A model generated the notes under the pieces. That model was given only the letters and a program-made list of their open reading frames with translations, did no database searches and was not told the DNA's origin. Of a stretch of DNA of 64,000 nt, positions 36,791 through 48,197 are shown one piece after another. The position numbers were made by a program, and so were the translations under genes. Source of the stretch: Zingiber officinale (Eukaryota > Streptophyta > Magnoliopsida > Zingiberales > Zingiberaceae); contig NC_055996.1 in the NCBI RefSeq assembly GCF_018446385.1, positions 124,965,750 through 125,029,749 of the forward strand. The letters run 5' to 3'. Within the stretch, counting starts at the first letter, position 1. Each line of letters opens with the position of its first letter.

Positions 36791-38557
36791 CAGGGTCGGC
36801 TCAAGGCATAGGCCATTAAGGCCTATGCCTAGGGCCCAATTATATTGGGGCCCACAAATTATATATATATATATATATATATATAAATCAAATATAAATA
36901 TTAATTTAAAAACATATGAGTTTAGATATTAAATATTTAAAATTATAGTTAAAATAAATTTTAGACGAGATTTATTTTCATCGGTAATTTTAATTTTTTA
37001 TTAGCTAAATTATATTTGGCCAAAAATTTTAAATTTTTTATAGATTAAATCTGAATTGTTTTTATTTTTTTACTCGTGTTAAATTTAATTGATAATTTTA
37101 ATTTTTTACTATTAAAATTAGATTTGGTTGGTAATTTATTTTTATTTTTTTATTAAAATTTAATTAGTAATTTTAAATTTTTTACTGTTAAAAATTAAAT
37201 TTATTAATCAAAATTAAATTTTGCTAATAAATTAAAAATATTTATTGATTATACTTAATTAATATTTTTTTATAAAAATACTTTTCAAAAGTTAAAAACA
37301 TATTTAATATTGTAGTATTATTTCTTTCTTAATTTTTTTTCCATTTTTTAATAATTCACATATTTTCTAGCTAAATATTTTTTACTAAATACATTTTATT
37401 AATAATTTATCAAAGTTAAAATTGATAAAAAAACAGTTTAGCTCATGAAGCTCCCATCAATAATGGATTTCGAGGAAGAGTATATTATAAGTAGTGACTA
37501 TATCTAGTACTCAAAATTATTTCCTCTAGGTCACACAATAATTTTACCGCTATGTTGAGATTTTCCTTCCTTGGAGTTAAAAATAATTGATATTTTTTTA
37601 AAAAAAATTGTAATTAAAATGTATATTAATAGTATTACAATAATTTATTACTTGTTTCTAAATTAGTTAATATAAAATATTTTTTATTTTTTAGGTTTGA
37701 CATAAGATAAAATTATTGCTATGTGGCCTAGTTGGCCATTGCTTCGTATAAATAATCATTAGCAATATATGAAATTGTCGTTTTAAATTTTACTAATAAA
37801 AATAAATATCGCCCGAGGGGCATAGTTGAGTTGACTAATACATAATAGATATTGTTACAATGGGCAAGATATTGAATCTCGGCAAAACCAAGAAAAATGC
37901 TCTCCCCGTAGTGACCAACTACAGCTTCCCGATTTATCTCCTTACATATGCTTGTAGGGTCAGTCATGTTGGGCTGTTAGAGTGATAAAATTCACCTTTT
38001 GCTATAACTAATAAAATTAAATATTTATAATAATATTTATTTAAAAAAATATTAATTTTTTTCATGGTTTAAAGTGGCATGGTGAAACGGTCAAAACGGG
38101 CGAAACGTCTCGTTCCGCTTGGTGACCGGCACCGGCACGACCTCGGCACCACACCCACGACAGGTACGATGTGCTGCGCGACCTCGTGGTCACAGCGGAG
38201 GGGGCACTCGACCCTGCAACAGTAGTGGAGGGGTCGCATAACCCTTCCGTTGCCACCGCGGAGGCATCGTACAACCCTGCGGTCACTACAGAGGGGTCGC
38301 ACGACCAACGTGATCGCGCCGAAGGAGTCACGCAATCCCCGTGGCCATGGCTGGTCAGGCAACCCCCGCGACAACGCCGAAGTCGTGTGGGCTCGCGAGT
38401 GGTGTCGGATTTTCAGATTTTTTTTTTAATTAAACTTAGGTTAATTATTTTAATCAACTCCTAATTATGATAGAGATAATCTAAAGAGACTTTATTAAAC
38501 CCTAATAAAATTATCTAATTAATTTTATATTTTATTTATTTTAATTTAAAAATTATA

Positions 38558-38588
<31 letters not shown>

Positions 38589-38832
38589 TCATATCTTTTT
38601 CTTTTCAAAAGATTATTTTTTATCTGGTTTATTTTTTAAATATTTATATTAAATATTTTAGTTTTTAATTAATATATTTTATATTTAAAAAATATCGAAA
38701 CTATATCGGCACAACACGATACAGTACTAAAACCGTATCGTTCCGATCCAGGATCGAAATCTTGGCACGAGTCAAAATTTTAAACCTTGATTTTTTTCGC
38801 CTAGGGCCTTAAGAATGGTTGAGACGGTCCTA
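36791..38832. mobile_element. Non-autonomous hAT element with 8-bp target duplication
   Basis: It starts CAGGGTCGGCTCAA and ends with the inverse of TAGGACCGTCTCAA, 10 of 14 terminal bases matching. Perfect 8-bp duplications CCTTAGAT lie at 36783-36790 and 38833-38840. An 8-bp duplication and a CAGGG-type terminus point to hAT. The inside is AT-rich with an (AT)n run near 36860 and a second inserted element at 38063-38789. No transposase was found. Confidence 0.8.
38063..38789. mobile_element. TIR element nested in the hAT element
   Basis: The ends CATGGTTTAAAGT and (reverse complement of the right end) CAAGGTTTAAAAT are inverted repeats. Both sides carry ATTTTTTT (38055-38062 and 38790-38797), an 8-bp duplication, though of low complexity. 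The core at 38090-38400 is a GC-rich tandem array of roughly 30-36 bp units built on GAGGGGTCGCACGACC-like words, in strong contrast to its AT-rich surroundings. Confidence 0.6.
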
Positions 38833-38840
38833 CCTTAGAT

Positions 38841-39292
38841 GAATGCTGAATCTGGAGACGTCTAGTTAATTCTTTTTTAAACGATACAATAAATGCCATA
38901 GATCTCCTACATACAACCTAATCGTCATTCCTCCCATCTTGAACAAACATTACACGATCGATACGAAGCCATCTGAAGCGAGAACGGAAAACACAAGATT
39001 GTGAGAAATGGGGAAAATGCTTCCAGCCAAAGAGAACTACAATCCATGTGAAATTATACCTGATGAATTCCATGTGAGATCAATATTTCATATTTGCTTT
39101 AATTATGCCTAATTAAATAAAATATTATTAATTATAATCTTCTAAAATAGATAATTAATTTTTTATTACATCCTACATGAGGAAAAAGAAGGTTTTTTTT
39201 AACTTTACCTACTCAAATTGAACATGGATACAACAAACCATTAAAATTCATTTTTTAATGATTTTATCTAAATTTAAAAAAGGAGAAGGTGA
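38841..39292. other. Intergenic, no gene recognised
   Basis: Host-like AT-rich sequence lies between the hAT element and the nested LTR block. Nothing coding is seen. Confidence 0.35.
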
Positions 39293-39410
39293 GAGAGTGT
39301 TGGTGCAGGATGCACCAGATGATCAAACCTATATTTTGATTATGGCAAAGGGTTCAAAGTTAAAGTTATTTGTTGTCTTACAAGTATGAATGAGCTTGTA
39401 GAAAAGTCAT

Positions 39411-40523
39411 TGTTGGTGCGGTTAGTACTAACGATTTAACCCAGGTTTTGATGAATGACAAATAGGTTAAGTTAGGTTTGTCGTTATCTAATGCTTTGAT
39501 CGAGTATGCAGGCTAAGTCCAGACAGGTCGACGGGCTGACCGGATGTCTGGCACGAAGTCCAAGTGGGTCGACGGGCTGACCGAACTCTTGGCGAGAAGT
39601 CCAGCTAGGTCGACGGGCTGACCAGATAGCTAGCACAAAGTCCAAGCGGGTCGACGGGCTGACCGGAGGCTTGGCACGAAGTCCAGCTAGGTCGACAGGC
39701 TAACCGGATAGCTGGCACAAAGTCCAGACGGGTCGAAGGGCTGACCGAACGTTTGGCAGGTAAGTAAAGGTAAGTCACTGGAGGAGACTGACTGTGAGGA
39801 CGCATCCCAGTTAAGGGACCGTAGGCGTCGGTCCAGTTTAGGTCTATTTTGGATCCCTAAATTGAGACCCTGACTAGGTTCTGGTCTCGGGAAGACAGGA
39901 CCTAACTCATAAATCTATATAAAATATCTATACATATATTTTTCTAACTCTATTTTGTAGATACAAATGTAGAACTTCAAATTCTGCACGCGTAGCAACT
40001 GACAGAGCTTGATTCCGAGTTCGGAGTCAAAAGTTATGACCTTCGGAAGATGACTGTGTCAAACAAGTAGTTGGAGACGACTCGGATCAGCCAGATTCGA
40101 ACTCTCCTCATCTGATCCAAATTTTTGGGATCTGATAAGCTCTGGAGACCCCTCCAAAGGGCTATAAAAGGAGGGGGTGAGCAAGCTTCAAGGACACAAC
40201 TCTTAGAACGAAGAATCTGCTTCCTTGTGCTCCTGCTGCGCTGCGATCTCCGACAAGCTTTTCCTTGCTGTTCTAAGTCTTTTTATTGTCGGTAATTTTT
40301 CCTTATTAGCAATATTGTACTTAACTTGTAATCTATATTTCGAATTGCTAGTGAATTGCCAAACGAAAGTACTCACGGAGTACGGGCCTTCGAGTAGGAG
40401 TCGTCACAGGCTCCGAACGAAGTAAATCCACTGTGTTCAATTTTCTTATTCCGCTGCGTTTATACTCATTGTTTTTCGAATCGATATTCACCCCCCCCTC
40501 TATCGACGTTTCACGATCCAACA
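39411..40523 (+). repeat. 5' LTR of the 8.3 kb element
   Basis: This 1113-bp LTR has six tandem 41-bp hairpin units at about 39518-39760. A TATA-like CTATAAAAGGAGG at about 40161 fits a core promoter. The 3' end is a C-run followed by CGACGTTTCACGATCCAACA. Confidence 0.9.
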
Positions 40524-40791
40524 AGTGGTATCAGAGCAGGTACCGCTCTGATTTGGTGCAACCACCAATCAGACAGGGGGAGAAACATTTCTTTTAATTT
40601 TTTTTCGGCTTTCAGTTTTTCACATAATTCCAAACTGATATTATTACCTTTTTGAAATTATTTTTTCGTAATTAAAACTAAGTTGGTGCAACACCGATTT
40701 AGCTCTTTTTCATTACTCTTCTTTCTTCCCGCACTGCTAATCCAAGACCAAGTCTTGACACCACTTTTTAGTTTTCCATCTTCAGCATTCA

Positions 40792-41106
40792 ATGACTCTT
40801 CTAGAAGGACGGAACCCTCACGAACCACCATCATACGATCAAGATTTCAACTACTGGAAGCGATTAATGGAATGCTTCTTAGGAAGCTTAGATTTCGATT
40901 ATGTGCTAATATTGAGAAAACCCTCTCAGGACTCGGAACTGAATAAAAATGTAAGTAAAATTATTTGTAGTGTTTTACCTAACAATGTTTTATGCAGACT
41001 AGAAAAGTGCAAGAATGCGTGTGAGCTTTGGGCCCAGTTGATCAAGCTTCACGAGAAGCCGTTGGAGTTAGACGATCAAGCCAAAATTGAATCCGAACTC
41101 GAGTAA
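40792..41106 (+). CDS. gag fragment of the 8.3 kb element
   Basis: An open stretch of 104 codons starts about 250 bp after the primer site. It contains NYWKRLMECFLGS and CELWAQLIKLHE, typical of the N-terminal (DUF4219/UBN2-like) part of plant copia gag. It is followed by low-complexity, AT-rich sequence rather than a capsid-nucleocapsid-pol continuation. This is a relic of an autonomous relative and is not expected to work alone. Confidence 0.65.
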   Translation: MTLLEGRNPHEPPSYDQDFNYWKRLMECFLGSLDFDYVLILRKPSQDSELNKNVSKIICSVLPNNVLCRLEKCKNACELWAQLIKLHEKPLELDDQAKIESELE

Positions 41107-41853
41107 GATCCAACGGAGAAGCCTGCTGAATTAGGGGTTGCGCTCAAGGTTAGTAATATTTACCAAAACACCCTTCTAGTAGTAGTTTAAAATATGTGTA
41201 TGTTAATTTGGATATGTCTGAAAGTATATGTGAAAATAATGTACATGACAATACTTGCAAAAATGCCCCTAGGATATTTTCTGATAAAACAAATATAATT
41301 AATTTAGAAAATACAGAAAATCTGAAAATAATTAATAAATCTAAAAATTCGAATTTAAACCTAAAAAAATTTGGAAATTTATCTAATAAATTCCACTAAT
41401 TATATCAACTTAAAAGGTAAAGAAAATATAAGGATAAACTCTAACACTCTGATAAAATCAAAAATAAATTTAACAAATTTAAAATTAAATGTTAAAGATA
41501 ACATATTAAACAAAGATAATCTGAAAAATTTAAAATTAACGGTTAATAAAAGATTAAAAGATAAATCTTTAAAGAAATATAATTTAATTAATTCAAATTT
41601 AAAAATTAATAAAAACTCAATTAACGATAATCCATTAAATAAAGACAATTCAATTAACTTAATAAAATTAAAATTGAAAGAAAATTTAAATATTAAATAC
41701 ACTCTCTTAAAAAAAGGATAATTTAACCAATTTAATTAATTCAAAATTAAAAACTTAAATCTAAATTACAAATTAAAACTAAAACAAAAAAATCTTAAAA
41801 GGAAAATCAATAATTTAGGGGGAGACTCCAGAATAGCTGGCACCTCCAAAACT

Positions 41854-43023
41854 TGTAGGACCGTGATCGTTCGATAGAGGGGGGGTGAATATCGATTCGA
41901 AAACTCGAGTGTAAAAGTACGCAGCGGAAAAGTAAATGAACACAATTGATTTTACTTCGTTCGGAGCCTGTGACGACTCCTACTTGAAGGCCCGTACTCC
42001 GTGAGTACTTTCGTTGGGCAATCACTATCAATTCGAATATTACAGAGTTAAGTACAAGAATTGACAGATAAAGAAAATACCGACAATAGAATTAAAACAA
42101 AACCAGCACTGAGTCGGAAAGCTTTTCGTGGCGTCGCAAGAGCACAGAGCAGCAGATCTTGGATTCTTAGTTCTTATTCAAGCTCTACCCTTGCCCCTTC
42201 TTTTATATGAAGCTCAAGGCGCCCCGGATCCCTTCCAGGCGCCCTGGTGAGACGTGGCAGGTCCAACCAGTGAGCTCCACGTGGCGACGCGCAATCGGGA
42301 TAAAACTTGCCTCCCGGGCGCCCGGATCCTTTCCGGGCGCCCGGATCCCCTCCGAGCGTCCGGACCACCTTTCTCCAGAACAGGTCCTTCTCCTGCAAGA
42401 CAAGGTTAGTCCGAGGCAAGTATAATAAATTTCCTGCAAAACAAAGTGTTACCACAGTTCATGAGTTTGACATGAAAAAGTATGACTTAGATTCCGTCTT
42501 TCCGAGACCGGAATCTAGTCACGATCTCGACTTAGATATCCGAAATGGATCTAAACCGGATCGACGCCTAATGTTCCCTTCCCGGGAACGCGTCCTCATA
42601 GTCACTCCCTTCCAGTGACTTACCTTTACTCACCTGCCAGACGTCCGGTCAGCCCTTCGACCCGTCTGGACTTCTCGCCAGCTATCCGGTCAGCCCATCG
42701 ACCTAGCTGGACTTCTCACCAAGCGTCCGGTCAGCCCGTCGACCCGCTTGGACTTCTCGCCAGCTATCCAGTCATCCCGTCGACCTAGCTGGACTTCTCG
42801 CCAAGCGCCCGGTCAGCCCGTCGACCCGCTTGGACTTTTCGCCAGCTATCCGGTCAGCCCGTCGACCTAGCTGGGCTTCGTGCCAGACATCCGGTCAGCC
42901 CGTCGACCTGTCTGGGCTTCTCCTGCACACTCGATCAAAGTGTTAGACAACAACAGACTAACTTAACCTGATTTGTCATTCATCAAAACCTGGGTTAAAT
43001 CGTTAGTGCTAACCGCACCAACA
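41854..43023 (-). mobile_element. Solo LTR nested in the 8.3 kb element
   Basis: This 1170-bp LTR lies antisense to its host. The + strand starts TGTAGGACCGTG and ends AACCGCACCAACA. Perfect target duplications AAACT lie at 41849-41853 and 43024-43028. It is related to the host's own LTR, sharing the hairpin units (42645-42918), the GTACTCACGGAGTACGG zone and the start TGTTGGTGCGGTTAGCAC, but is clearly a different subfamily. It has GGCGCC/GGGCGCCC clusters at 42215-42365. Confidence 0.9.
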
Positions 43024-43489
43024 AAACTAACTTACCCGACAGGGTAATAAATAACTACTGTACCTAGCAGGGTAATTAGGACTAGTTCAAAAGGGATAAT
43101 AGTTTAACTTGACCAATGGTACTGGTGAAGTCTTGGATGATAGTACGTTAGGGAAGCTTAGTCTATGCAGGTCTAGGAAGATATGGTTTCGACCTGGTGC
43201 ATTTGGCTAAGTGGAACTGACCGAAGCTACCCTTTATGGATCCTAACCAGTTAGACCAAGGTTTTGTACTAAGTCCAGTGGATAGGACTATTTGGAAAAT
43301 CTCGAAGGCATGGTTACTCTAATGATGTCCAAGTGACTCACTATAGCTCAGAAATTTATCCAAAGAATGCCTATTTATTAGATCCAAAGTTAAACCTGAA
43401 TCTAACACAAAGTTAAACCAAACCCTAAAATGGATTCTAATTAATCTCACAAAATAATAAGATTCCCTGATTGATAATTTAGATCAAGT

Positions 43490-44560
43490 GAGATGACTAA
43501 GGACTTAAAATTTAAATTTAAATTAAAATTAAGTTAAAATTAAAATTAAAATTATTTTAAAAATATTTTTAATAAAAAATTAGTTTTAAAAAAAAATTAA
43601 CTTAAAAGAAATTATTTTCTTTAAAAAAAATCATTTTACAAACCTTTTAAAAATCCTTTTAAAAACTATTTTAAAAATAATCTAAAAAATCCTTTTAAAA
43701 ATTATTTTTTTAAAAAAAAATCTTTTAAAAATTCTATTTGAAAAAAAAACTATTTAAAAAATTATTTTTTTAAAAAAAATTGTTTTAAAAACTATTTTAA
43801 AAATCCTTTTAAAAATTATTTTAAAATTATTTTTAAAATCCTTTTAAAAATTATTTTAAAATTATTTTAAAAATCCTTTTAAAAACTATTTTTTAAATTA
43901 ATTTAAAAAACTATTTTAAAAATACTTTTAAAAACTATTTTAATTTTTTTTTTTAAAATAAATTAAAAATCCTTTTAAAAACTATTTAAAAATTATTTTA
44001 AAAAACTTTTTTTTAAAAAAAACTATTTTAAAAATCCTTTTAAAAATTATTTTAAAAAATACTTTTAAAAATCCTTTCAAAAATTATTTTAAAAATAAAT
44101 TCTTTTAAAAATCATTTTAAAAACTCTTAAAAATTATTTTAAAAAACTCTTTTAAAATCATTTTTAAAAATTATTTAAAAATTATTTTAAAAACTCTTTT
44201 GAAATTATTGAAAAATTATTTTAAAACTCTTTTAAAAATCATCTTAAAAATTCTTTTAAAAATTATTTAAAAAATCTTTTAAAAATAATTTTAAAAATTA
44301 TTTTAAAACTTATTTTAAAAAACTCTTTTAAAAATTATTTTAAATTTTTTTAAAAAATCTCTTTTAAAAATCATTTAAAAATTATTTTAAAAATTATTTA
44401 AAAACCATTTAAAAATTCTTTTAAAAACCTTTTTAAAAATTATTTAAAATTTACTTTTAAACTCTTTCAAAAATCAGTTTTTTTAAAAAAGAAGTCTTTT
44501 AAAAAATAAATGTTTTATAAATCATTTTGAAAAATTCTTCTTAATATTATTTTTCACTTT
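43490..44560. repeat. About 1 kb degenerate TTTTAAAAA repeat
   Basis: Dozens of imperfect 10-20 bp units of the type TTTTAAAAATTATTTTAAAA, nearly free of G, lie in the internal region of the 8.3 kb element where pol would be expected. The units vary too much for a simple microsatellite. Confidence 0.8.
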
Positions 44561-45779
44561 AATAAAATTTTGTTAATTTAAAAAAAAATTATTCTTATTG
44601 ATTATTTAAACTTTAAAAATTATTATTTAGATTTTAAATTTTTTTTACCTTAAACATTATTTTAATCTTAAAATTATTTTTAAACTTAATTTAACCAAAC
44701 TTAAATTAAAACTTAAATTAAAACTTAATATTGAAATTACAATTAAAAATTAAAAATTTAACTTAAACTTAAAACTTAAAACTTAAACCTAAATTAATCA
44801 CTGATATTAATTTAAATCTAAAATCAAAACTGAATTGAACGTATGTTAATTGTCATTAAATAATTATAAAAATCATTTTAAAATCCTTTTAAACACTATT
44901 TTAGAAATCCGGTTAGAAATCCCTTAAAAATAATAATAATAATAATTCTTTTAAATTCATTTAAAACTTAGACACCTAACTTAAAAACTTAAATTCCGTT
45001 AACTTTAACTTTAAACTTAATTATGTAATTAATAAGTAGAACTTAACTGTTTAAGTTTAACTTCATTTGAGAACTAAAATTGACTTGAATTAAACCTTAC
45101 TTAACTGTGTCTAATAATTTTAACTTCATGCTAACTTCAAACTAAATTAATCCCACTTAAAAGGAAGTAAATAAAAAAAATAGTTATAACTAACACTTTC
45201 ATTGACCAACTCAATCAATTAATATGAAATTTAAATTATTTTATTAAGTATTAAATTATTAAATCATGTAAAAATTAATCAATAAATTATTAATAATGGC
45301 CAACTGTTTTTGATTTAATAAAGTTTATCTTATTAAACCTTAAACTGAAGCTTAAGCGCCTGAATCTAATATTAATTATTGATTAATCAAACTCAAATAA
45401 ACAATTATATCAAGGATACAGTGATAAATATGTAAATAATATAAGTGTTACCAAATCCCCTAGAACACTTAGATAGACAAATGTATTAGGGCTTGAAATT
45501 TAACACACTCAAACCTTAGCATTATATTAAGGGGGAGTAATAAATAAGGAGGATTAATAAATTAAAGGAGTATCAAATTCAGGGGGAGGTTTATTTTTTA
45601 ATTATCTCCTTAAGTGTTATTTTTTAATCTTCTCTTTAAAATCTCTCTAGAAAATTCTACCTCAATTTTTTTTTAAAAAAAAATTCTACTTTGAATATTT
45701 TTAGCAAATATTTTCAAAATTTTATGTCAGGTTCAGGGGGAGGAATTAATTAAAATTTTCCCTTTATTTAAAATATTTT

Positions 45780-46390
45780 AAAATTTGTGTTTGAAAAATG
45801 TTTTCTTAAAAATTTCTTAAACCTATTTTTGAAAACTAACTCTTATAAAACTAAGTTGTTTTTAAGAATTGAGTTTTACTTTTTATTGAAAATTGATTTT
45901 GAAAATTAGATTTAACTTAGTTTTGAAAATTGAATTTAAAAATCTAGTTCTTAAAATTTGATTTTACTTAATTTTGACAATTTGATTTGAAAGTTAAATT
46001 TTACAAAAATTAGTTTTAAAAATTACTTTGTTATTGAAAATTGTGGAAATTAGATTTTTCAAAACTTAAGTTTACAAACTAAGCTTCTCAAAATCATTTT
46101 CCTTAATTTTGAAAATTGAATTTTTTACAAACTTAGTGTTGAAAAATAAATTTCAATCAGTTTTAAAAAATAGATTTTTCAAACTTAGTTTTGGAATTTT
46201 GATTTTGAAAACTTATGTTTGAAAAGTGTTTCAAAGTTGAAACTTGTTTTGAAAATTTAAAACTTGATCTTGAAATTTAGAACTTATACACTTATGTTTG
46301 AAAATTAGACTATCTAAACTTAGCTATTTTTCTAAAAGCTAAAAGCTAATGCTTTAAACAAGTTTTCAAAAGTTTAAACTCCCCCAGATT
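45780..46390. repeat. Degenerate TTTGAAAATTGA repeat
   Basis: Imperfect units of about 12-25 bp based on GAAAATTGA/TTTTGAAAAT and CTTAGTTT occupy the 3' internal region of the 8.3 kb element, just before its polypurine tract. They are distinct in unit and base composition from the 43490-44560 array. Confidence 0.6.
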
Positions 46391-46619
46391 AACTTGACAT
46401 TATTTCTTACTTTGTCTGAAGTCTGTATTTATGCTTACTTAATCCATGCTTACTTTTGATGAATGTCAAAGGGGGAGGGTTAAGTGGTTAAGTTAGCTAA
46501 ACCAAACTGAAAATACAAACTAACTTAAAAATCACATAAATGCATGTTGTTACTTGTTTTTTCTTGCATATGTTTTCACTAACTTAACCAGGTTGTCATT
46601 CCATCAAAAAGGGGGAGAT

Positions 46620-47733
46620 TGTTGGTACGGTTAGCACTAACGATTTAACCCAGGTTTTGATGAATGACAAATAGGTTAAGTTAGGTTTGTCATTATCTAA
46701 TGCTTTGATCGAGTATGCAGGCTAAGTCCAGACAGGTCGACGGGCTGACCGGATGTCTGGCACGAAGTCCAAGCGGGTCGACGGGTTGACCGGATGCTTG
46801 GCGAGAAGTCCAGCTAGGTCGACGGGCTGACCAGATAGCTGGCACAAAGTCCAAGCCGGTCGATGGGCTGACCGGACGCTTGGCACAAAGTCCAGCTAGG
46901 TCGACGGGCTGACCGGATAGCTGGCACAAAGTCCAGACGGGTCGAAGGGCTGACCGAACGTCTGGCAGGTAAGTAAAGGTAAGTCACTGGAGGAGAGTGA
47001 CTGTGAGGACACATCCCAGTTAAGGGACAGTAGACGTCGATCCAGTTTAGGTCCATTTTGGATCCCTAAATTGAGATCCTGACTAGGTTCTGGTCTCGGG
47101 AAGACAGGACCTAACTCATAAATCTATATAAAATGTCTATACATATATTTTTCTAACTCTATTTTATAGATACAAATGTAGAGCTTCAAATTTTGCACGC
47201 GTAGCAACTGACAAAGCTTGATTCCGAGTTCGGAGTCAAAAGTTATGACCTTCGGAAGATGACTGTGTCAAACAAGTAGTTGGAGACGACTCGGATCAGC
47301 CAGATTCGAACTCTCCTCATCTAATCTGAATTTTTGGGATATGATAAGCTCTGGAGACCCCTCCAAAGGGCTATAAAAGGAGGGGGTGAGCAAGCTTCAA
47401 GGACACAATTCTCAGAATGAAGAATCTGCTTCCTTGTGCTCCTGCTGCGCTGCGATCTCCGACAAGCTTTTCCTTTCTGTTCTAAGTCTTTTTATTGTTG
47501 GTAATTTTTCCTTATTAGCAATATTGTACTTAACTTGTAATCTATATTTCGAATTTCTAGTGAATTGCCCAACAAAAGTACTCACGGAGTACGGGTCTTC
47601 GAGTAGGAGTCGTCACAGGCTCCAAACGAAGTAAATCCACTGTGTTCAATTTTCTTATTCCGTTGCGTTTATACACGTTGTTTTTCGAATCGATATTCAC
47701 CCCCCCCCTCTATCGACGTTTCACGATCCAACA
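46620..47733 (+). repeat. 3' LTR of the 8.3 kb element
   Basis: This 1114-bp LTR is about 96% identical to 39411-40523 and carries the six hairpin units at about 46727-46968, better preserved than in the 5' copy. Confidence 0.9.
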
Positions 47734-47779
47734 GTCCTAAGTGTTCTTAGGCAAAAGTTCTAGTAAATTCTAGACAGGT

Positions 47780-47946
47780 GGAAAATCCTAGGGGGAGGTA
47801 ACCCTAGATCTTAGGGGGTGGTAAACCTAGGTTATAGAAAACCCTAGGGGAAGGTAACCCTAGGTCCCAGAGGTGGTAACCCTAAGCTATGGAAAACTCT
47901 AGGGGAGGTAACCCTAGCTCCTAGGGAGTGGTAACCCTATGCCATC
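47780..47946. repeat. Three 56-bp tandem units (CCTAGGGGGAGGTAACCCTAG)
   Basis: Each unit contains a GAGGTAACCCTAG half and a GTGGTAACCCTA half. The three units differ at several bases. They are part of the split solo LTR 39298-50082. The AACCCTA words recall telomere repeats but the period is wrong. Confidence 0.7.
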
Positions 47947-48197
47947 GAAGTCTTGGCAGGTCAGGCACTTTGGGCGAAATTCTAGAGTCGAGGACTTTAA
48001 GTGAAAATCCTGGTGGTCGCGGACCAGGTGAAAGTCTAGACGAGTCGTGGAGCGGACGTTTAGCATGAAGACCTGAAGTTTCGGACGCTGAACAAAAGTC
48101 TAGTCGGTCTAGAAGATCAGTCTGACAAAAGATAAACTCTCTTGAGAGGAGTAGGCGAGGACACGTTCCCCGTTGAGGGAACAGTAGACGTCGATTT

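Larger units (their letters stand above)
39411..47733 (+). mobile_element. Non-autonomous LTR retrotransposon (copia-type ends), 8.3 kb
   Basis: The LTRs (39411-40523 and 46620-47733) both run TGTTGGT...CCAACA. A primer site TGGTATCAGAGC lies at about 40527 and a polypurine tract AAAAAGGGGGAGATT ends at 46620. Target copies are GTCAT (39406-39410) and GTCCT (47734-47738), with one change. Counting by eye gives about 46 differences over 1113 bp (about 4%), or roughly 1.6 million years at 1.3e-8 per site per year. Only a gag fragment is coding; pol is absent and the rest is AT-rich repeat DNA plus a nested solo LTR. It must rely on proteins of a related element. Confidence 0.9.

Noticed and set aside
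38062-38464. Three overlapping frames of about 90-100 codons
   Set aside because: Products of the GC-rich minisatellite inside a transposon, open in several frames at once.
39518-39760. CRISPR-like array (regular repeats with variable parts)
   Set aside because: Plant LTR context, direct unit-to-unit joining and palindromic variable stems; no spacers or cas genes.
41196-41721. Asn/Lys/Leu-rich frames of 67-116 codons
   Set aside because: Low-complexity AT-rich interior of the LTR element; an antisense Leu/Phe-rich frame is equally open, so no coding signal.
47780-47946. Interstitial telomere repeats
   Set aside because: The AACCCTA words are spaced in 56-bp units, not TTTAGGG tandem repeats.
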